A DNA stretch of 64,000 bases from Amycolatopsis granulosa (GCF_011758745.1 NZ_JAANOV010000001.1:4836001-4900000); one strand, 5' to 3'. Positions 48,825-60,573 are shown, counted from the first letter of the stretch. Numbers and translations: made by a program. Notes: a model not told the origin generated them from the sequence alone.

Positions 48825-49901
48825 TCAGCGGGGCAGTGCGAGCGGGAGCGTGCGGCGGACCGCGGCGGCGTGGCGGCCGTAGAGCGGGACGACCGGCAGG
48901 TCCAGGTCCCGCGGCCGCGGTGGGCGCCGTGCGTGACCGTAGCGGGCCAGCCGCAGCGTGACGTCCTCGGTGAGCCGCCCGGCACGAGTGCGCCGCAGGG
49001 TGCACGCCGCCACCGTCAGTGCCGCCCCGCGGGCCGCCGAGGTCAGCAGTACGGGCAGGTCGGCCCGGGTCAGCGGTGCGAACCCGGCCTGGGTCGCCCG
49101 CCCGGCCGACCACGAACGCCACCGGTCGGTCACCGTGCCGCGCGGCGGGAGGTCCGTGCCCAGCGTGGCGCGCAGCTCGGCGGCCAGCTCGCCGGCTTCG
49201 AGCAGCGTGCTGCCGTACCCGGCGCGGGCGAGCGCGCCCATCAGCGTCAGCGCCGCACGCGTCGTCGCCCGCAGCTCGCCGGCCTCCCCGCCGCCGCGGG
49301 CCAGTGCCGCCAGGGGCGCCTCGTCCGGCCGGTACCGCACCGCGACCAGGAACGTTCGTTCGCGCAAGCCGGTGCGCACCACCAGTTGCGCGCTGGACAA
49401 CGGGATCTCCGGGTTGTCGCAGGCGGCCCGCAGGAGATCCAGCACCTTCGCCACGTCCGGCTCGATGCCCTCGCGCAGCCGGATCACCGCGGTCCAGCCG
49501 TCCCCGATACCGGCGACGCCGAACCGGTTCCCGGCGCGGTCGGCGTGCTGCCGCAGGCGGAAGTCGTGGGCGAGCACCCGCAGCGGATCCGCGGCCTGGC
49601 GGCGTTCGTCGTGCTGGAGCAGCCGGTAGGACACCCACGTGCCCGCCCACCCGGCGAGGTGACGCCGCGCGAACCGGACGGACGTGGCCCCGATGACCAG
49701 GACCGCGAGCACGATCACCACCGGGGCGGCCGGCAGCACGCCCTGGACGGCGAGCAGCACGGCGATCAGGGCGGATTCCCAGACCGCGACCTGGGCGAAG
49801 GAGATGGGCAGCACGGACGGTGCCAGGGTGAACCGGCGGGGTCGGGTGGTGTGGGGTGCCGTTCCGCCACCGGCGGAGACCCCCGCGTCGGCAGCGGTCA
49901 A
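48825..49901 (-). CDS. EccE-like type VII secretion membrane protein, orphan
   Basis: The 358-aa protein has a short polar N-terminus, two helices (residues about 30-75: FAQVAVWESALIAVLLAVQGVLPAAPVVIVLAVLVIG) and a soluble C-terminal domain, the architecture of EccE. In that domain the block VLAHDFRLRQHADRAGNRFGVAGIGDGWTAVIRL resembles EccE-type proteins. EccE is a peripheral subunit of the ESX membrane complex, but no EccB, C, D, MycP or WXG100 gene is nearby. The start is TTG 49901 with AAGGAGAA upstream. The family call is moderate. Confidence 0.68.
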   Translation of the reverse strand: MTAADAGVSAGGGTAPHTTRPRRFTLAPSVLPISFAQVAVWESALIAVLLAVQGVLPAAPVVIVLAVLVIGATSVRFARRHLAGWAGTWVSYRLLQHDERRQAADPLRVLAHDFRLRQHADRAGNRFGVAGIGDGWTAVIRLREGIEPDVAKVLDLLRAACDNPEIPLSSAQLVVRTGLRERTFLVAVRYRPDEAPLAALARGGGEAGELRATTRAALTLMGALARAGYGSTLLEAGELAAELRATLGTDLPPRGTVTDRWRSWSAGRATQAGFAPLTRADLPVLLTSAARGAALTVAACTLRRTRAGRLTEDVTLRLARYGHARRPPRPRDLDLPVVPLYGRHAAAVRRTLPLALPR

Positions 49902-49985
49902 CTCGCTTCTCCTTGCTCCTGGTACAGAATAAACGGAAATGCCGTGTCCGCTGCCGGGAAAAATGCCCACAGGGAGTGAGGTCCG

Positions 49986-50621
49986 ATGACCGCGAGCGAG
50001 GGCGGGCCCATCCGGGCCGGCGTCATCGAGGACCACCCGCTGTACCGGTACGCGGTCGCGAACGTGCTGTCCGGGGCCCGCGACGTCGAACTGGGCCCGG
50101 TCGCGGAGTCGGTCGCCGCGTTCGCCGCCGCCGGGGAACCGGCCGGCTGTGTCGTCGTGCTGGACCTGAAACTGCGCGGGGTCACCGGCACGCAGGCGGT
50201 GCACGAGGTCGTGCGGATGGGCCATCAGGTGCTGGTGGTGTCCGCGCACGCGGGGCAGGACGAGGTGCTGGGCGCGGTCTCCGCCGGTGCCCGCGGCTAC
50301 CTGTCCAAAGACGCCGACGGCGACGACATCCTGCGCGCCTTCCGCGAGATCGCCGCCGGGAACTCCTACGTCTCCCCGACGCTGGCGTCCTACCTGCTGG
50401 ACTCCACCCGCCCGCGGGCCGGGTCCCGCGGCCTGCTGTCCGACCGGGAACGGCAGGTGCTGTCGCTGCTCGCGGCGGGGGAGCGGGACGCCGACATCGC
50501 CGCGGCGATGGAGATCAGCGTCCGCACCGTCCGCTCCTACCTCGACCGCATCCGCGACAAGACGGGCCGCCGCAGGCGCCCCGAACTGGCCCGGCTCGCG
50601 ATCGAGGAGGGGATGGTCTAG
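49986..50621 (+). CDS. NarL/LuxR-type response regulator
   Basis: This 211-aa regulator has a receiver domain (residues about 8-125: IRAGVIEDHPLYRYAVANVL with the acidic pocket, phospho-acceptor Asp in VVVLDLKLRGVTG, and VLVVSAHAG then GYLSKDADGDDI) and a LuxR helix-turn-helix (LLSDRERQVLSLLAAGERDADIAAAMEISVRTVRSYLDRIRDKTG). No histidine kinase gene is adjacent, so it is an orphan. ATG 49986 follows AGGGAGTGAGG. It is divergent from eccE with an 84-bp gap. Its stop shares CTAG with the convergent nitrilase stop. Confidence 0.9.
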   Translation: MTASEGGPIRAGVIEDHPLYRYAVANVLSGARDVELGPVAESVAAFAAAGEPAGCVVVLDLKLRGVTGTQAVHEVVRMGHQVLVVSAHAGQDEVLGAVSAGARGYLSKDADGDDILRAFREIAAGNSYVSPTLASYLLDSTRPRAGSRGLLSDRERQVLSLLAAGERDADIAAAMEISVRTVRSYLDRIRDKTGRRRRPELARLAIEEGMV

Positions 50622-51412
50622 AGCCGCCGGTTGGCGAGCGCTCCGGTGGCGTTGCGGGCCCGGACGGTGACCTCCGGGTCGATGTCCACGACGACCGAGC
50701 CGGGGCCCGCGCCGAGCCGGGCGTGCACGCGGCCGAAGCCGTCGGCAACCGTCGAGTGGCCGATGCCGGTCGGCGCCTTCGGGTTCACCTCGACGCCGGC
50801 GGCGGCCGGGTCGGCCTGTCCGCAGCCGAGCACCCAGCAGCCGGAGTCCAGCGCGCGCGCCCGCACCAGCACCTCCCACTGGTCCAGCTTGCCCTCGCCG
50901 GCCCCCCACGACGTGGGCAGCACGACCGCGGAGGCGCCCCGGTCGGCCAGCGCGCGGAACAGCTCCGGGAACCGCACGTCGTAGCAGGTGGCGAAGCCCA
51001 GGGTCACGTCGTCGACCTCGACCGTGACCGGCTCGCCGCCGGGCGCGACCGTGTCGGACTCGCGGAACCCGAACGCGTCGTAGAGGTGGATCTTGTGGTA
51101 GCCCAGGTGGTGCCCGAGGCCCGTGATGAGCAGCGTGTTCCGCACCCGCCCGTCGTCGTTCGGCGTGAACATGCCGGCCACCACGAGCACCCCGTGCTCG
51201 TCGGCGATCGACGCCACCGACTTCGCCCACGGCCCGTCCAGCGGCTCCGCGACCGGACCGAGCGGCACGCCGAACCGCGCCATCGTGGCTTCCGGGAACA
51301 CCACGACCCGCGCCCCGTCGCCCGCCGCACGCGCCACGCCCTCCCGGATCGCGGTGACGTTCTCCGCGGGCTCGGCACTCGATGTGAGCTGGCACAAGCC
51401 GATCCGGAGCAC
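50618..51412 (-). CDS. Carbon-nitrogen hydrolase (nitrilase superfamily)
   Basis: This 264-aa enzyme has the Glu-Lys-Cys triad: E in [13 protein letters not shown] in [13 protein letters not shown] and C in [14 protein letters not shown]. It hydrolyses an amide or nitrile, perhaps the omega-amidase, deaminated-glutathione or beta-ureidopropionase type; the sequence places it among Nit-like amidases but not precisely. It is divergent from hisD with a 49-bp gap. The start at 51412 gives [11 protein letters not shown] as the canonical N-terminus. Confidence 0.9.
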   Translation of the reverse strand: MLRIGLCQLTSSAEPAENVTAIREGVARAAGDGARVVVFPEATMARFGVPLGPVAEPLDGPWAKSVASIADEHGVLVVAGMFTPNDDGRVRNTLLITGLGHHLGYHKIHLYDAFGFRESDTVAPGGEPVTVEVDDVTLGFATCYDVRFPELFRALADRGASAVVLPTSWGAGEGKLDQWEVLVRARALDSGCWVLGCGQADPAAAGVEVNPKAPTGIGHSTVADGFGRVHARLGAGPGSVVVDIDPEVTVRARNATGALANRRL

Positions 51413-51449
51413 GGGCTACCTCCCTGGTCGTCGTCCACGTTCCAACTCG

Positions 51450-51455
51450 TACCCT
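51450..51455 (+). promoter_or_regulatory. -10 element for leaderless hisD
   Basis: TACCCT ends 6 nt before ATG 51462 and there is no Shine-Dalgarno. Confidence 0.58.
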
Positions 51456-51457
51456 AG

Positions 51458-54473
<3,016 letters not shown>

Positions 54474-54477
<4 letters not shown>

Positions 54478-54632
54478 GCAAGGAGGTCGTCGCCGTCCTC
54501 CTGCTGGCGCTGGGCGGTTTCCTGGTCGGCGGCGTGTACAGCACGTGGAAGACGGCCAAGGTGCTCGCGGCCGCGTTGCTGGTCGCGGCACTCCTGGCCG
54601 TCGGCGGCGCGATCGCCTGGCTGGTGTCCTAG
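54474..54632 (+). CDS. Small two-helix membrane protein in the his operon
   Basis: This 52-aa protein begins [51 protein letters not shown], two hydrophobic helices joined by a short polar loop. GTG 54474 overlaps the hisB stop (GTGA), so it is translationally coupled to histidine synthesis, and it ends sharing CTAG with the mmpL stop. I do not know its function; its place in the his operon is the best evidence that it is real. Confidence 0.75.
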
Positions 54633-56800
54633 CCCCGCGCCCGTGCCGGCGCACGGTGCTCGTCGAGGTGCCTGGCGAGGCTCTCACCTTCCACGTCGAC
54701 GTTCGGCAGCACGCGCCGCAGCCACCCGGGCAGCCACCACGCGTGCCTGCCGAGCAGGGACATCACCGCGGGCACGATCGTCATGCGCACCACGAACGCG
54801 TCCACCAGCACGCCGAACGCGAGCGCGAAGCCGATCGACTGGATCAGTGACAGCTCCGCCGCGACGAACCCGGCGAACACGCTGATCATGATGAGCGCGG
54901 CCGCGACCACCACGCGGGCACCGTGCCGGAACCCGCTCACCACCGCCTCGCGCGCGTCGGCGCCGTGCACGAAGTCCTCGCGCATCCGGGTCACCAGGAA
55001 CACCTGGTAGTCCATCGCGAGGCCGAACAGCACGCCGATCAGCAGGATCGGCAGCATGCTCATGATCGGCCCGGTCGACTTCACGCCGAGCAGGCCGGTG
55101 AGCCAGCCCCACTGGAACACCGCGACCACCGCGCCGAACGTCGCCGCCACCGAGCCGAGGAAGCCCAGGGTCGCCTTCAGCGGCACCACGAGCGACCGGA
55201 AGACCAGCATCAGCAGCAGGAACGCGAGCCCGACGATCAGGCCGAGGTAGGGCAGCATCGCGCCGGCCAGCTTCTCCGACACATCGATCTGCAGCGCCGT
55301 CTGTCCGGTCACCGACAGCTTCGCCCCCGTGACGCCGGAGAGGCGATGGGACTGCTCTCGGATGTTCGCGACGAGCTGTTCGGTCTCCGTGCTGCCCGGC
55401 CCGCTCTTCGGGATCACCGTGACCAGCGCCGTGTCGCCGCCGGCGTTGAACTGCGGCTGGGTCACCCGCGCGACGTCCGGCAGCCGGGAGATCGAGTCGG
55501 TGGCTCCGGCCGCGGCCAGGCGCGGGTCGCGGGCGCCGGCGGAGTCGATCACGACGATCAGCGGGCCGTTGGTGCCCTCCCCGAACCCCTTGCTGATCAG
55601 GTCGTAGGCCTTGCGCTGGGTCGAGTCGGGCGCGGCGGTGCTGTCGTTGGGCAGCCCGAGTTGCATGCTCAGCGCCGGGATCGCGACGACGAGCAGGCCG
55701 AGCACGGCCGTGACCAGCACCGGGACCGGGTGCCGTCCGACGTGCCGGGCCCAGCGCTCGCCCAGGGCGGGCTTGCCGCCCCGCCTCGGGCGGGACCGCT
55801 TGCCGAGCACCTTGCGCCCGGCGAAACCGAGCAGCGCGGGCAGCAGGGTGAGCGCGATGAGGACCGCGACGGCCACGGTCGCGGCGGCGGCGATGCCCAT
55901 CTGCCCGAGGATCGGGATGCCCACGACGGTCAGGCCGACCAGCGCGATGATCACCGTCAGGCCGGCGAACACCACCGCCGAGCCCGCGGTGCCCACCGCC
56001 CGCCCGGCGGCCAGTTCCGGCTCGTGCCCCCCGGCCAGTTCGTGCCGGTAGCGGGAGACGATGAACAACGCGTAGTCGATCCCGACGGCGAGGCCGAGCA
56101 TCAGCGCCAGGATCGGGGTGTTGGAGTTCAGCTCGGCGAAGCCGGACACGGTCAGCACGCCCGCCATGCCCACCCCGACGCCGATCAACGCGGTCAGCAG
56201 CGGCAGCCCGGCGGCGACGATCGAGCCGAACGTGATCGCCAGCACGATGGCCGCGACGATGACACCGACGCCTTCGGTGGCCTGGGTCGCGGGCACGCCC
56301 TGGATCGCGTCGCCGCCGAACTCGACGGTGAACCCGGCGTGCTCGGCCGGCCCGGCCGCCGAGGTGAGGGCTTCCCGGTCGCTGTCGGTGACGTCCGTGG
56401 GTGGGACGCGGTAGCTCATCTGGGCCATCGCCACCCGTTCGGTGACGGTTCCGGCCTGGTAGGGGTCGGCGACCGCGGCGACGCCGGGCGCGGCCTTGAG
56501 CCGGCCGACGAGGTCCTCGACCGCCGCGCGCACGTCCGGTTGGGCCAGCGTGCGGCCCGCCGGGGCCTCGATCGCCACGCGTGCCGTCGCGGTACCGGCC
56601 GCGGCCTGCGGGAACTTGTCCTTGAGGTGGTCGATGGCCTGCTGGGCCTCGGTGCCCGGGATGGTCACCGAGTTCGACATCTGCCCGGACAGGGTGAGCG
56701 CGCCGCCGCCGAGGACGAGCAGGACCGCCGCCCAGACGCTCGCGACGAGCCAGCGCCGGCGGAAGGAGAACCGGGCGAGACGGTAGAGCAGGGTGGCCAC
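54629..56800 (-). CDS. MmpL/RND family transporter
   Basis: This 723-aa exporter has about 12 helices in two halves, each with a large external loop. Proton-relay motifs are LGLAVGIDYALFIVSRYRHE and LFGLAMDYQVFLVTRMRED in the middle of each half. MmpL proteins export lipids or siderophores, and in actinobacteria also drugs. GTG 56800 has GGAG upstream. It is divergent from a TetR gene with three phased palindromes between, so it is probably the TetR target. Confidence 0.92.
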   Translation of the reverse strand: MATLLYRLARFSFRRRWLVASVWAAVLLVLGGGALTLSGQMSNSVTIPGTEAQQAIDHLKDKFPQAAAGTATARVAIEAPAGRTLAQPDVRAAVEDLVGRLKAAPGVAAVADPYQAGTVTERVAMAQMSYRVPPTDVTDSDREALTSAAGPAEHAGFTVEFGGDAIQGVPATQATEGVGVIVAAIVLAITFGSIVAAGLPLLTALIGVGVGMAGVLTVSGFAELNSNTPILALMLGLAVGIDYALFIVSRYRHELAGGHEPELAAGRAVGTAGSAVVFAGLTVIIALVGLTVVGIPILGQMGIAAAATVAVAVLIALTLLPALLGFAGRKVLGKRSRPRRGGKPALGERWARHVGRHPVPVLVTAVLGLLVVAIPALSMQLGLPNDSTAAPDSTQRKAYDLISKGFGEGTNGPLIVVIDSAGARDPRLAAAGATDSISRLPDVARVTQPQFNAGGDTALVTVIPKSGPGSTETEQLVANIREQSHRLSGVTGAKLSVTGQTALQIDVSEKLAGAMLPYLGLIVGLAFLLLMLVFRSLVVPLKATLGFLGSVAATFGAVVAVFQWGWLTGLLGVKSTGPIMSMLPILLIGVLFGLAMDYQVFLVTRMREDFVHGADAREAVVSGFRHGARVVVAAALIMISVFAGFVAAELSLIQSIGFALAFGVLVDAFVVRMTIVPAVMSLLGRHAWWLPGWLRRVLPNVDVEGESLARHLDEHRAPARARG

Positions 56801-56848
56801 GGGCCAGCTCCAATTCAGTCGAGTGACATCCGATCCGGTGGTTCGAAG

Positions 56849-56910
56849 CTAGCCGATCGGCAAGTCCGCTACAAGCCGATCGGCTAGTGTGTGACTAGCC
56901 GCACGGCTAG
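56849..56910. promoter_or_regulatory. Three phased TetR operator palindromes
   Basis: Three copies of a CTAGCCG-NN-CGGCTAG-like palindrome lie at 56849-56864, 56872-56887 and 56895-56910. The cores are GCCGATCGGC for the first two; the third reads CTAGCCGCACGGCTAG. Palindrome centres are 23 bp apart in both steps, so repressor dimers would sit on nearly the same helix face. They lie in the 192-bp divergent region, 49 bp from the mmpL start and 82 bp from the tetR start, and probably autoregulate tetR too. Confidence 0.85.
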
Positions 56911-56992
56911 TGCCCTACGTGTTTGCCGTGTTTGCCGGACCTGTCGCCGGTCGCGTACCCTTCGGTCGCCGAGGAGGAGGTTCACCAGTTCG

Positions 56993-57577
56993 ATGGCAGC
57001 CGTGGCCGGACACGAGGACACCCGCACGCGTTTGCTCGCCACGGCGTTGAAGCTGTTCACCGAGCACGGCGTGGAGGGCACGTCGTTGCAGATGATCGCC
57101 GACGAGCTCGGCGTCACGAAGGCGGCGGTGTACTACCACTTCAAGACGAAGGACGAGATCACCGAGGCCGTGGTCGAGCCGGGGCTGCGCGAGCTGGAGT
57201 CGATCGTGCAGGCCGCGGCGCGCGAGCGCAGGCCGGGCGCGCGGATCGACCACCTGCTGGCCGGGTTCGTCGACGTGGTGGTGCGGCACCGGGCGCTGGT
57301 GGCGTTGTTCTCGGGTGATCCGGGGGTGGCGCGGGCGCTGGAGAAGCACTTCTTCGGCAAGGAGAGCTTCATGACCGGCATGATGACGATCCTGAACGGT
57401 CCCGAGCCCGACGCGGCGCGCGTGGTGGCCGTGCACGCCGCGCTGGGCGGTATCGCCCTGGCCGGCGGCGCGCCGGAACTGGCCCGCTTCAGCGATGACG
57501 TCCTGCGCGAGTCGCTGCTCGACGTGGGACGCAAACTGCTGGGCCGTCCCCGGCGCCGTCCCGCGGTGCCGTCCTGA
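56993..57577 (+). CDS. TetR family transcriptional regulator
   Basis: The 194-aa repressor has an N-terminal helix-turn-helix (TRTRLLATALKLFTEHGVEGTSLQMIADELGVTKAAVYYHFKTKDEI) and a ligand-binding C-terminal domain. It probably controls the divergent mmpL gene through three palindromes at 56849-56910. ATG 56993 is chosen; GAGGAGGAGG is 12 bases upstream, a somewhat long spacing, and GTG 57002 is an alternative. Confidence 0.9.
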   Translation: MAAVAGHEDTRTRLLATALKLFTEHGVEGTSLQMIADELGVTKAAVYYHFKTKDEITEAVVEPGLRELESIVQAAARERRPGARIDHLLAGFVDVVVRHRALVALFSGDPGVARALEKHFFGKESFMTGMMTILNGPEPDAARVVAVHAALGGIALAGGAPELARFSDDVLRESLLDVGRKLLGRPRRRPAVPS

Positions 57578-57598
57578 GCGCGGGGCCTCGCGTCCACC

Positions 57599-58024
57599 TC
57601 AGGTCAGCGGCAGTGTCAGGCAGGCGGCGCTCGTGATGAAGCCGCGCCGCTCGTAGTAGCCGCGGGCGGCCCGCACCGCGACGCTCACCTCCACGGCGCC
57701 GGCCGTGCGTGCCCGCTGGATCACCGCGTCCACCAGGAGCCCGCCGATCCCCTGTCCGCGGTGCGCGGTGTCCACCACGAGTTCCAGCAGCTGGCTGACC
57801 GGCCCACCGGAATGCAGCGACAGCGCGCGAGCGGCCAGGACGTAGCCGACCACCTCGCCGTCCCGGTCGGCCACCAGGAAGTCCGTGTCGTCGTACGTCG
57901 CCGCCGCGATCAGCTGTTCGTAGTTGCGCTCGAAGACCGGCCGGTCGGCACCGCCCTCCGCGGCCTGACCGAGCAGGGTGAAGACGGCGTCGGCATCGGT
58001 GACATCGGCTGGCCGGATCCGCAC
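57599..58024 (-). CDS. GNAT family N-acetyltransferase
   Basis: This 141-aa acetyltransferase has the N-terminal VRIRPADVTDADAVFTLL, the acetyl-CoA loop VVDTAHRGQGIGGLLVDAVIQRARTAGA (R/Q-x2-G-x-G/A), and YYERRGF near the end. The substrate is unknown. GTG 58024 fits the fold start; GACAAT six bases upstream might be a weak -10 for a leaderless transcript. The frame is open to 58309 but without homology. The 283-bp gap up to the DUF2695 gene shows no other gene. Confidence 0.85.
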   Translation of the reverse strand: MRIRPADVTDADAVFTLLGQAAEGGADRPVFERNYEQLIAAATYDDTDFLVADRDGEVVGYVLAARALSLHSGGPVSQLLELVVDTAHRGQGIGGLLVDAVIQRARTAGAVEVSVAVRAARGYYERRGFITSAACLTLPLT

Positions 58025-58307
58025 CCGCTCATTGTCGTCAGTCGGGGACGGCGCAGGTACTCCGGAGGCACCGCCCGAGTGAGCCGGACACCGTGCGCGC
58101 TCACCTGGAAGGGGTACAGCATCCCCGTCCGGTCGAACGCGAACGGGCGGTTGTCGTGGCCCACCACCGCTGCGCCGGGTTCCGTCCGGGTGAGTGACAG
58201 ACCGCGCCGGGCCAGAGCTGCGCGCCGGTGCCGAGTTTTTGTCGGCGGGTTTTTCGTCGGCCCTGGCTGGTAGGCAGGACCCACGCACCCGAAGGAGGAC
58301 GAGGTCC

Positions 58308-58715
58308 ATGCCCGCCGACGCCGCCCTGCTCGACCTGTGGACCGAGCCACAGGAGCGCGAATGCCTGCTCTGCTACGTGACGCGGATGCGCGCCGATTTC
58401 GGCTGTGACGGGACGTTGCGCTGGACACGGCGGTGGCGGACCGGCCGCGCCCCGGCGGTCACCTCGCTCGACCGGATCTTCCGGCGGCACCGCACCACGT
58501 GCGATTGCGGGGTGCCGTCCGCGTTCGGGGCCGGCCCGGTGCGCCACGGCGACGCCGGCGCGACGCTGCCGCCGCCTTGCTCCGGAGTTCGCCGTGGCTC
58601 GGCACGGCCCTGCCCGGCGTGGCAGCGGCCGCCGCCGCGCCACGCGCCGGACGGGAAACGGGCATCCGCCACGGGCTCCGGGCCGGCTACGCCCCGCCCT
58701 CGGCGGCGGGCTTGA
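58308..58715 (+). CDS. DUF2695 domain protein with atypical C-terminal tail
   Basis: The N-terminal 75 residues match DUF2695: LLDLWTEPQERECLLCYVTRMRADFGCDGTLRWTRRW and CDCGVPSAFG, with several conserved cysteines. After that the frame continues about 55 residues of Pro/Arg/Ser-rich sequence of the kind produced by non-coding GC-rich DNA, and it overlaps the soxR stop by 29 bp. The gene may have lost its normal stop by a frameshift, or the tail may be real. AAGGAGGAC precedes ATG 58308. Function unknown. Confidence 0.68.
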   Translation: MPADAALLDLWTEPQERECLLCYVTRMRADFGCDGTLRWTRRWRTGRAPAVTSLDRIFRRHRTTCDCGVPSAFGAGPVRHGDAGATLPPPCSGVRRGSARPCPAWQRPPPRHAPDGKRASATGSGPATPRPRRRA

Positions 58716-59148
58716 GCCCGCGTGCCCCGGGGCCGTACTGCGCCATCCGGTCGTCGGTGTTGTAGAGGCCGCACACGCGCAGCGACAGGCACCCGCAGCC
58801 GACGCACCCCGTCAGCCGGTCACGCAGCCGCTGGAGGGCGTCGATGCGGGCGTCGAGTTCGTCCTGCCACCCGCGGGACAGCCGGGCCCAGTCGGCCTTC
58901 GTCGGCGCGTGGTCGCGGGGCAGGGTCAACAGCGCGTCGTGGATCTCCTCGAGGCTGAGGCCCACCCGCTGCGCGGCGCGGATGAACGCGATGCGGCGCA
59001 GCACCGACCGCGGATAGCGGCGCTGGTTCCCCGCCGAGCGCTCGGAGGAGATCAGGCCCCGGTCCTCGTAGAATCGCAGGGCGGTGTGCGGCACGCCGCT
59101 GCGCTCGGCGACCTGGCCGATGGTCAGGTGGTCGGCAAGCTTGGTCAC
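58687..59148 (-). CDS. soxR: SoxR-type redox-sensing MerR regulator
   Basis: SoxR senses superoxide-generating or redox-active compounds through a [2Fe-2S] cluster. The 153-aa protein has the MerR helix-turn-helix (LTIGQVAERSGVPHTALRFYEDRGLISSERSAGNQRRYPR) and the cluster motif C115-x2-C118-x-C120-x5-C126. The spacing equals E. coli SoxR. TAGGCT ends 6 nt before GTG 59148, so the mRNA is probably leaderless, and a SoxR-box-like dyad lies just upstream. The target genes are not obvious here. Confidence 0.93.
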   Translation of the reverse strand: MTKLADHLTIGQVAERSGVPHTALRFYEDRGLISSERSAGNQRRYPRSVLRRIAFIRAAQRVGLSLEEIHDALLTLPRDHAPTKADWARLSRGWQDELDARIDALQRLRDRLTGCVGCGCLSLRVCGLYNTDDRMAQYGPGARGLKPAAEGGA

Positions 59149-59154
59149 CCGGTC

Positions 59155-59185
59155 AGCCTATCCCCGACTTCGACCTAAGTCGAGG
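59155..59185 (-). promoter_or_regulatory. soxR leaderless promoter and SoxR-box-like dyad
   Basis: On the minus strand TAGGCT (59160-59155) ends 6 nt before GTG 59148. Just upstream, CCTCGACTTAGGTCGAAG (59185-59168) shares 12 of 18 positions with the enterobacterial SoxR box CCTCAAGTTAACTTGAGG and is nearly palindromic. Confidence 0.62.
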
Positions 59186-59437
59186 TTGTCCGTGGTGGCC
59201 TGGGCGACACGACCGGGATCCGACCGGCGTCCCGGGAGATGCCCGGGTGCGGCGGGTCCACTGTAGATGCGCGGGGGATGCGCCGGACCGGGGGTACCGG
59301 ACGCCCGCCGGACGCTCGGGCAGTGGCCGGCCGGCGGCGGGACTGCCGGCGGCGACGGGGTGGACGTGGGCCGTGCGGTGCGGGAACCCGGCGAGCGGCT
59401 CCCGGCCGGCGCGCCCGGGGCGCCGGCGTGGGGAGCC

Positions 59438-59782
59438 TCACTTCTTCCGGCGTGGCGCGTGCTCCGGCAGCAGGCGGCACAGCGCGTCGACGGTGACCTG
59501 GAGGTCCTCGGAGGCCGCGGCGGCCTGTTCGAGTTTGCTGTGGATCGTCTGGAACGTCAGCAGCTCCAGGTCGTGCTCCCGCTCGCGCAGCACCGGGCAT
59601 TCCCGCAGCTCGTCGAGCACGCCGGTGACGGAGGCGGCCAGCCTGTCCAGGCCGTCGAGCAGGTCCCGCACCTCCTGCGCGCCCAGCGCGGCGCTGACCA
59701 GCTCGTCCAGCCGCTTGGCCAGCCGGGCGGCCTGCTCGCCGGCCAGCGTCCCGGGCCCCTGAGCTTCGCTCTGCGACGACAT
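59438..59782 (-). CDS. Small helical protein of unknown function
   Basis: This 114-aa protein is almost all helix, with LAKRLDELVSAALGAQEVRDLLDGLDRLAASVTGVLDELRECP and ELLTFQTIHSKLEQAAAASEDLQVTVDALCRLLPEH suggesting a helical bundle or coiled coil. There is no signal or membrane segment. ATG 59782 follows GGGAG at good spacing; GTG 59788 is possible. It is divergent from hisH with a 110-bp gap. The 250 bp between it and soxR hold only non-coding GC-rich sequence. Confidence 0.72.
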   Translation of the reverse strand: MSSQSEAQGPGTLAGEQAARLAKRLDELVSAALGAQEVRDLLDGLDRLAASVTGVLDELRECPVLREREHDLELLTFQTIHSKLEQAAAASEDLQVTVDALCRLLPEHAPRRKK

Positions 59783-59880
59783 GGTCACTCCCTACCGCGG
59801 GCGCCCTCCTGGTGCCTTCCCCCTTCTGGCGCACTCAAACGTCGCGGCGCCACCCGGAGCAACCGCGGGCCCGGAACCCC

Positions 59881-59886
59881 TAGACT
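59881..59886 (+). promoter_or_regulatory. -10 element for leaderless hisH
   Basis: TAGACT ends 6 nt before GTG 59893. It means hisH does not rely on read-through from hisB, which is 5.4 kb upstream. Confidence 0.58.
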
Positions 59887-59892
59887 GGTCAG

Positions 59893-60522
59893 GTGGCTCG
59901 CGTCGTGATTCTGGACTACGGATCGGGGAACCTGCGCTCCGCCGAGCGCGCCGTGCGGCGCGTCGGTGCCGAGGTCGAGGTGACCGCCGACCCGCATGCG
60001 GCGCTCGAAGCCGACGGCCTCGTCGTCCCGGGCGTGGGCGCCTTCGCGGCCTGCATGGCCGGCCTGCTGTCCGTGGGCGGCGAGAAGATCATCGGCAGCC
60101 GCCTCGCCGGCGGCCGGCCCGTGCTCGGCATCTGCGTCGGCATGCAGATCCTCTTCGAGCGGGGCGTCGAGCACGGCGTGGAGACCGCGGGCACCGGTGA
60201 GTGGCCCGGCACCGTGGAACGCCTGCACGCCGACATCGTCCCCCACATGGGCTGGAACACCGTCCGCGCGCCGGCGGACTCGCAGTTGTTCGCCGGCCTG
60301 GACGCCGGCACGCGGTTCTACTTCGTGCACTCCTACGCCGCCCGGCGCTGGGAGCTCGACTCCGGCCTGCCCGGGCAGCAGCCGAAGGTGACGTGGTCGC
60401 ACCACGGTGCGGACTTCGTCGCGGCCGCCGAGAACGGACCGCTGTGGGCGACGCAGTTCCACCCCGAGAAGTCCGGCGACGCGGGCGCCCACCTGCTGGA
60501 GAACTGGCTGCGCACCCTGTGA
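59893..60522 (+). CDS. hisH: Imidazole glycerol phosphate synthase glutaminase subunit
   Basis: HisH supplies ammonia from glutamine to HisF. The class I glutaminase triad is C81 ([13 protein letters not shown]), H190 and E192 (TQFHPEKSG). The 209-aa protein begins [23 protein letters not shown] ends 6 nt upstream, so the mRNA is probably leaderless. hisF is not in the window: a convergent PPOX gene follows hisA. Confidence 0.95.
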   Translation: MARVVILDYGSGNLRSAERAVRRVGAEVEVTADPHAALEADGLVVPGVGAFAACMAGLLSVGGEKIIGSRLAGGRPVLGICVGMQILFERGVEHGVETAGTGEWPGTVERLHADIVPHMGWNTVRAPADSQLFAGLDAGTRFYFVHSYAARRWELDSGLPGQQPKVTWSHHGADFVAAAENGPLWATQFHPEKSGDAGAHLLENWLRTL

Positions 60523-60573
60523 GGCGGGTCCCCCCGGCCCGTACCCTCCGGCCAGCGCAACCCCGTTGCTCCT

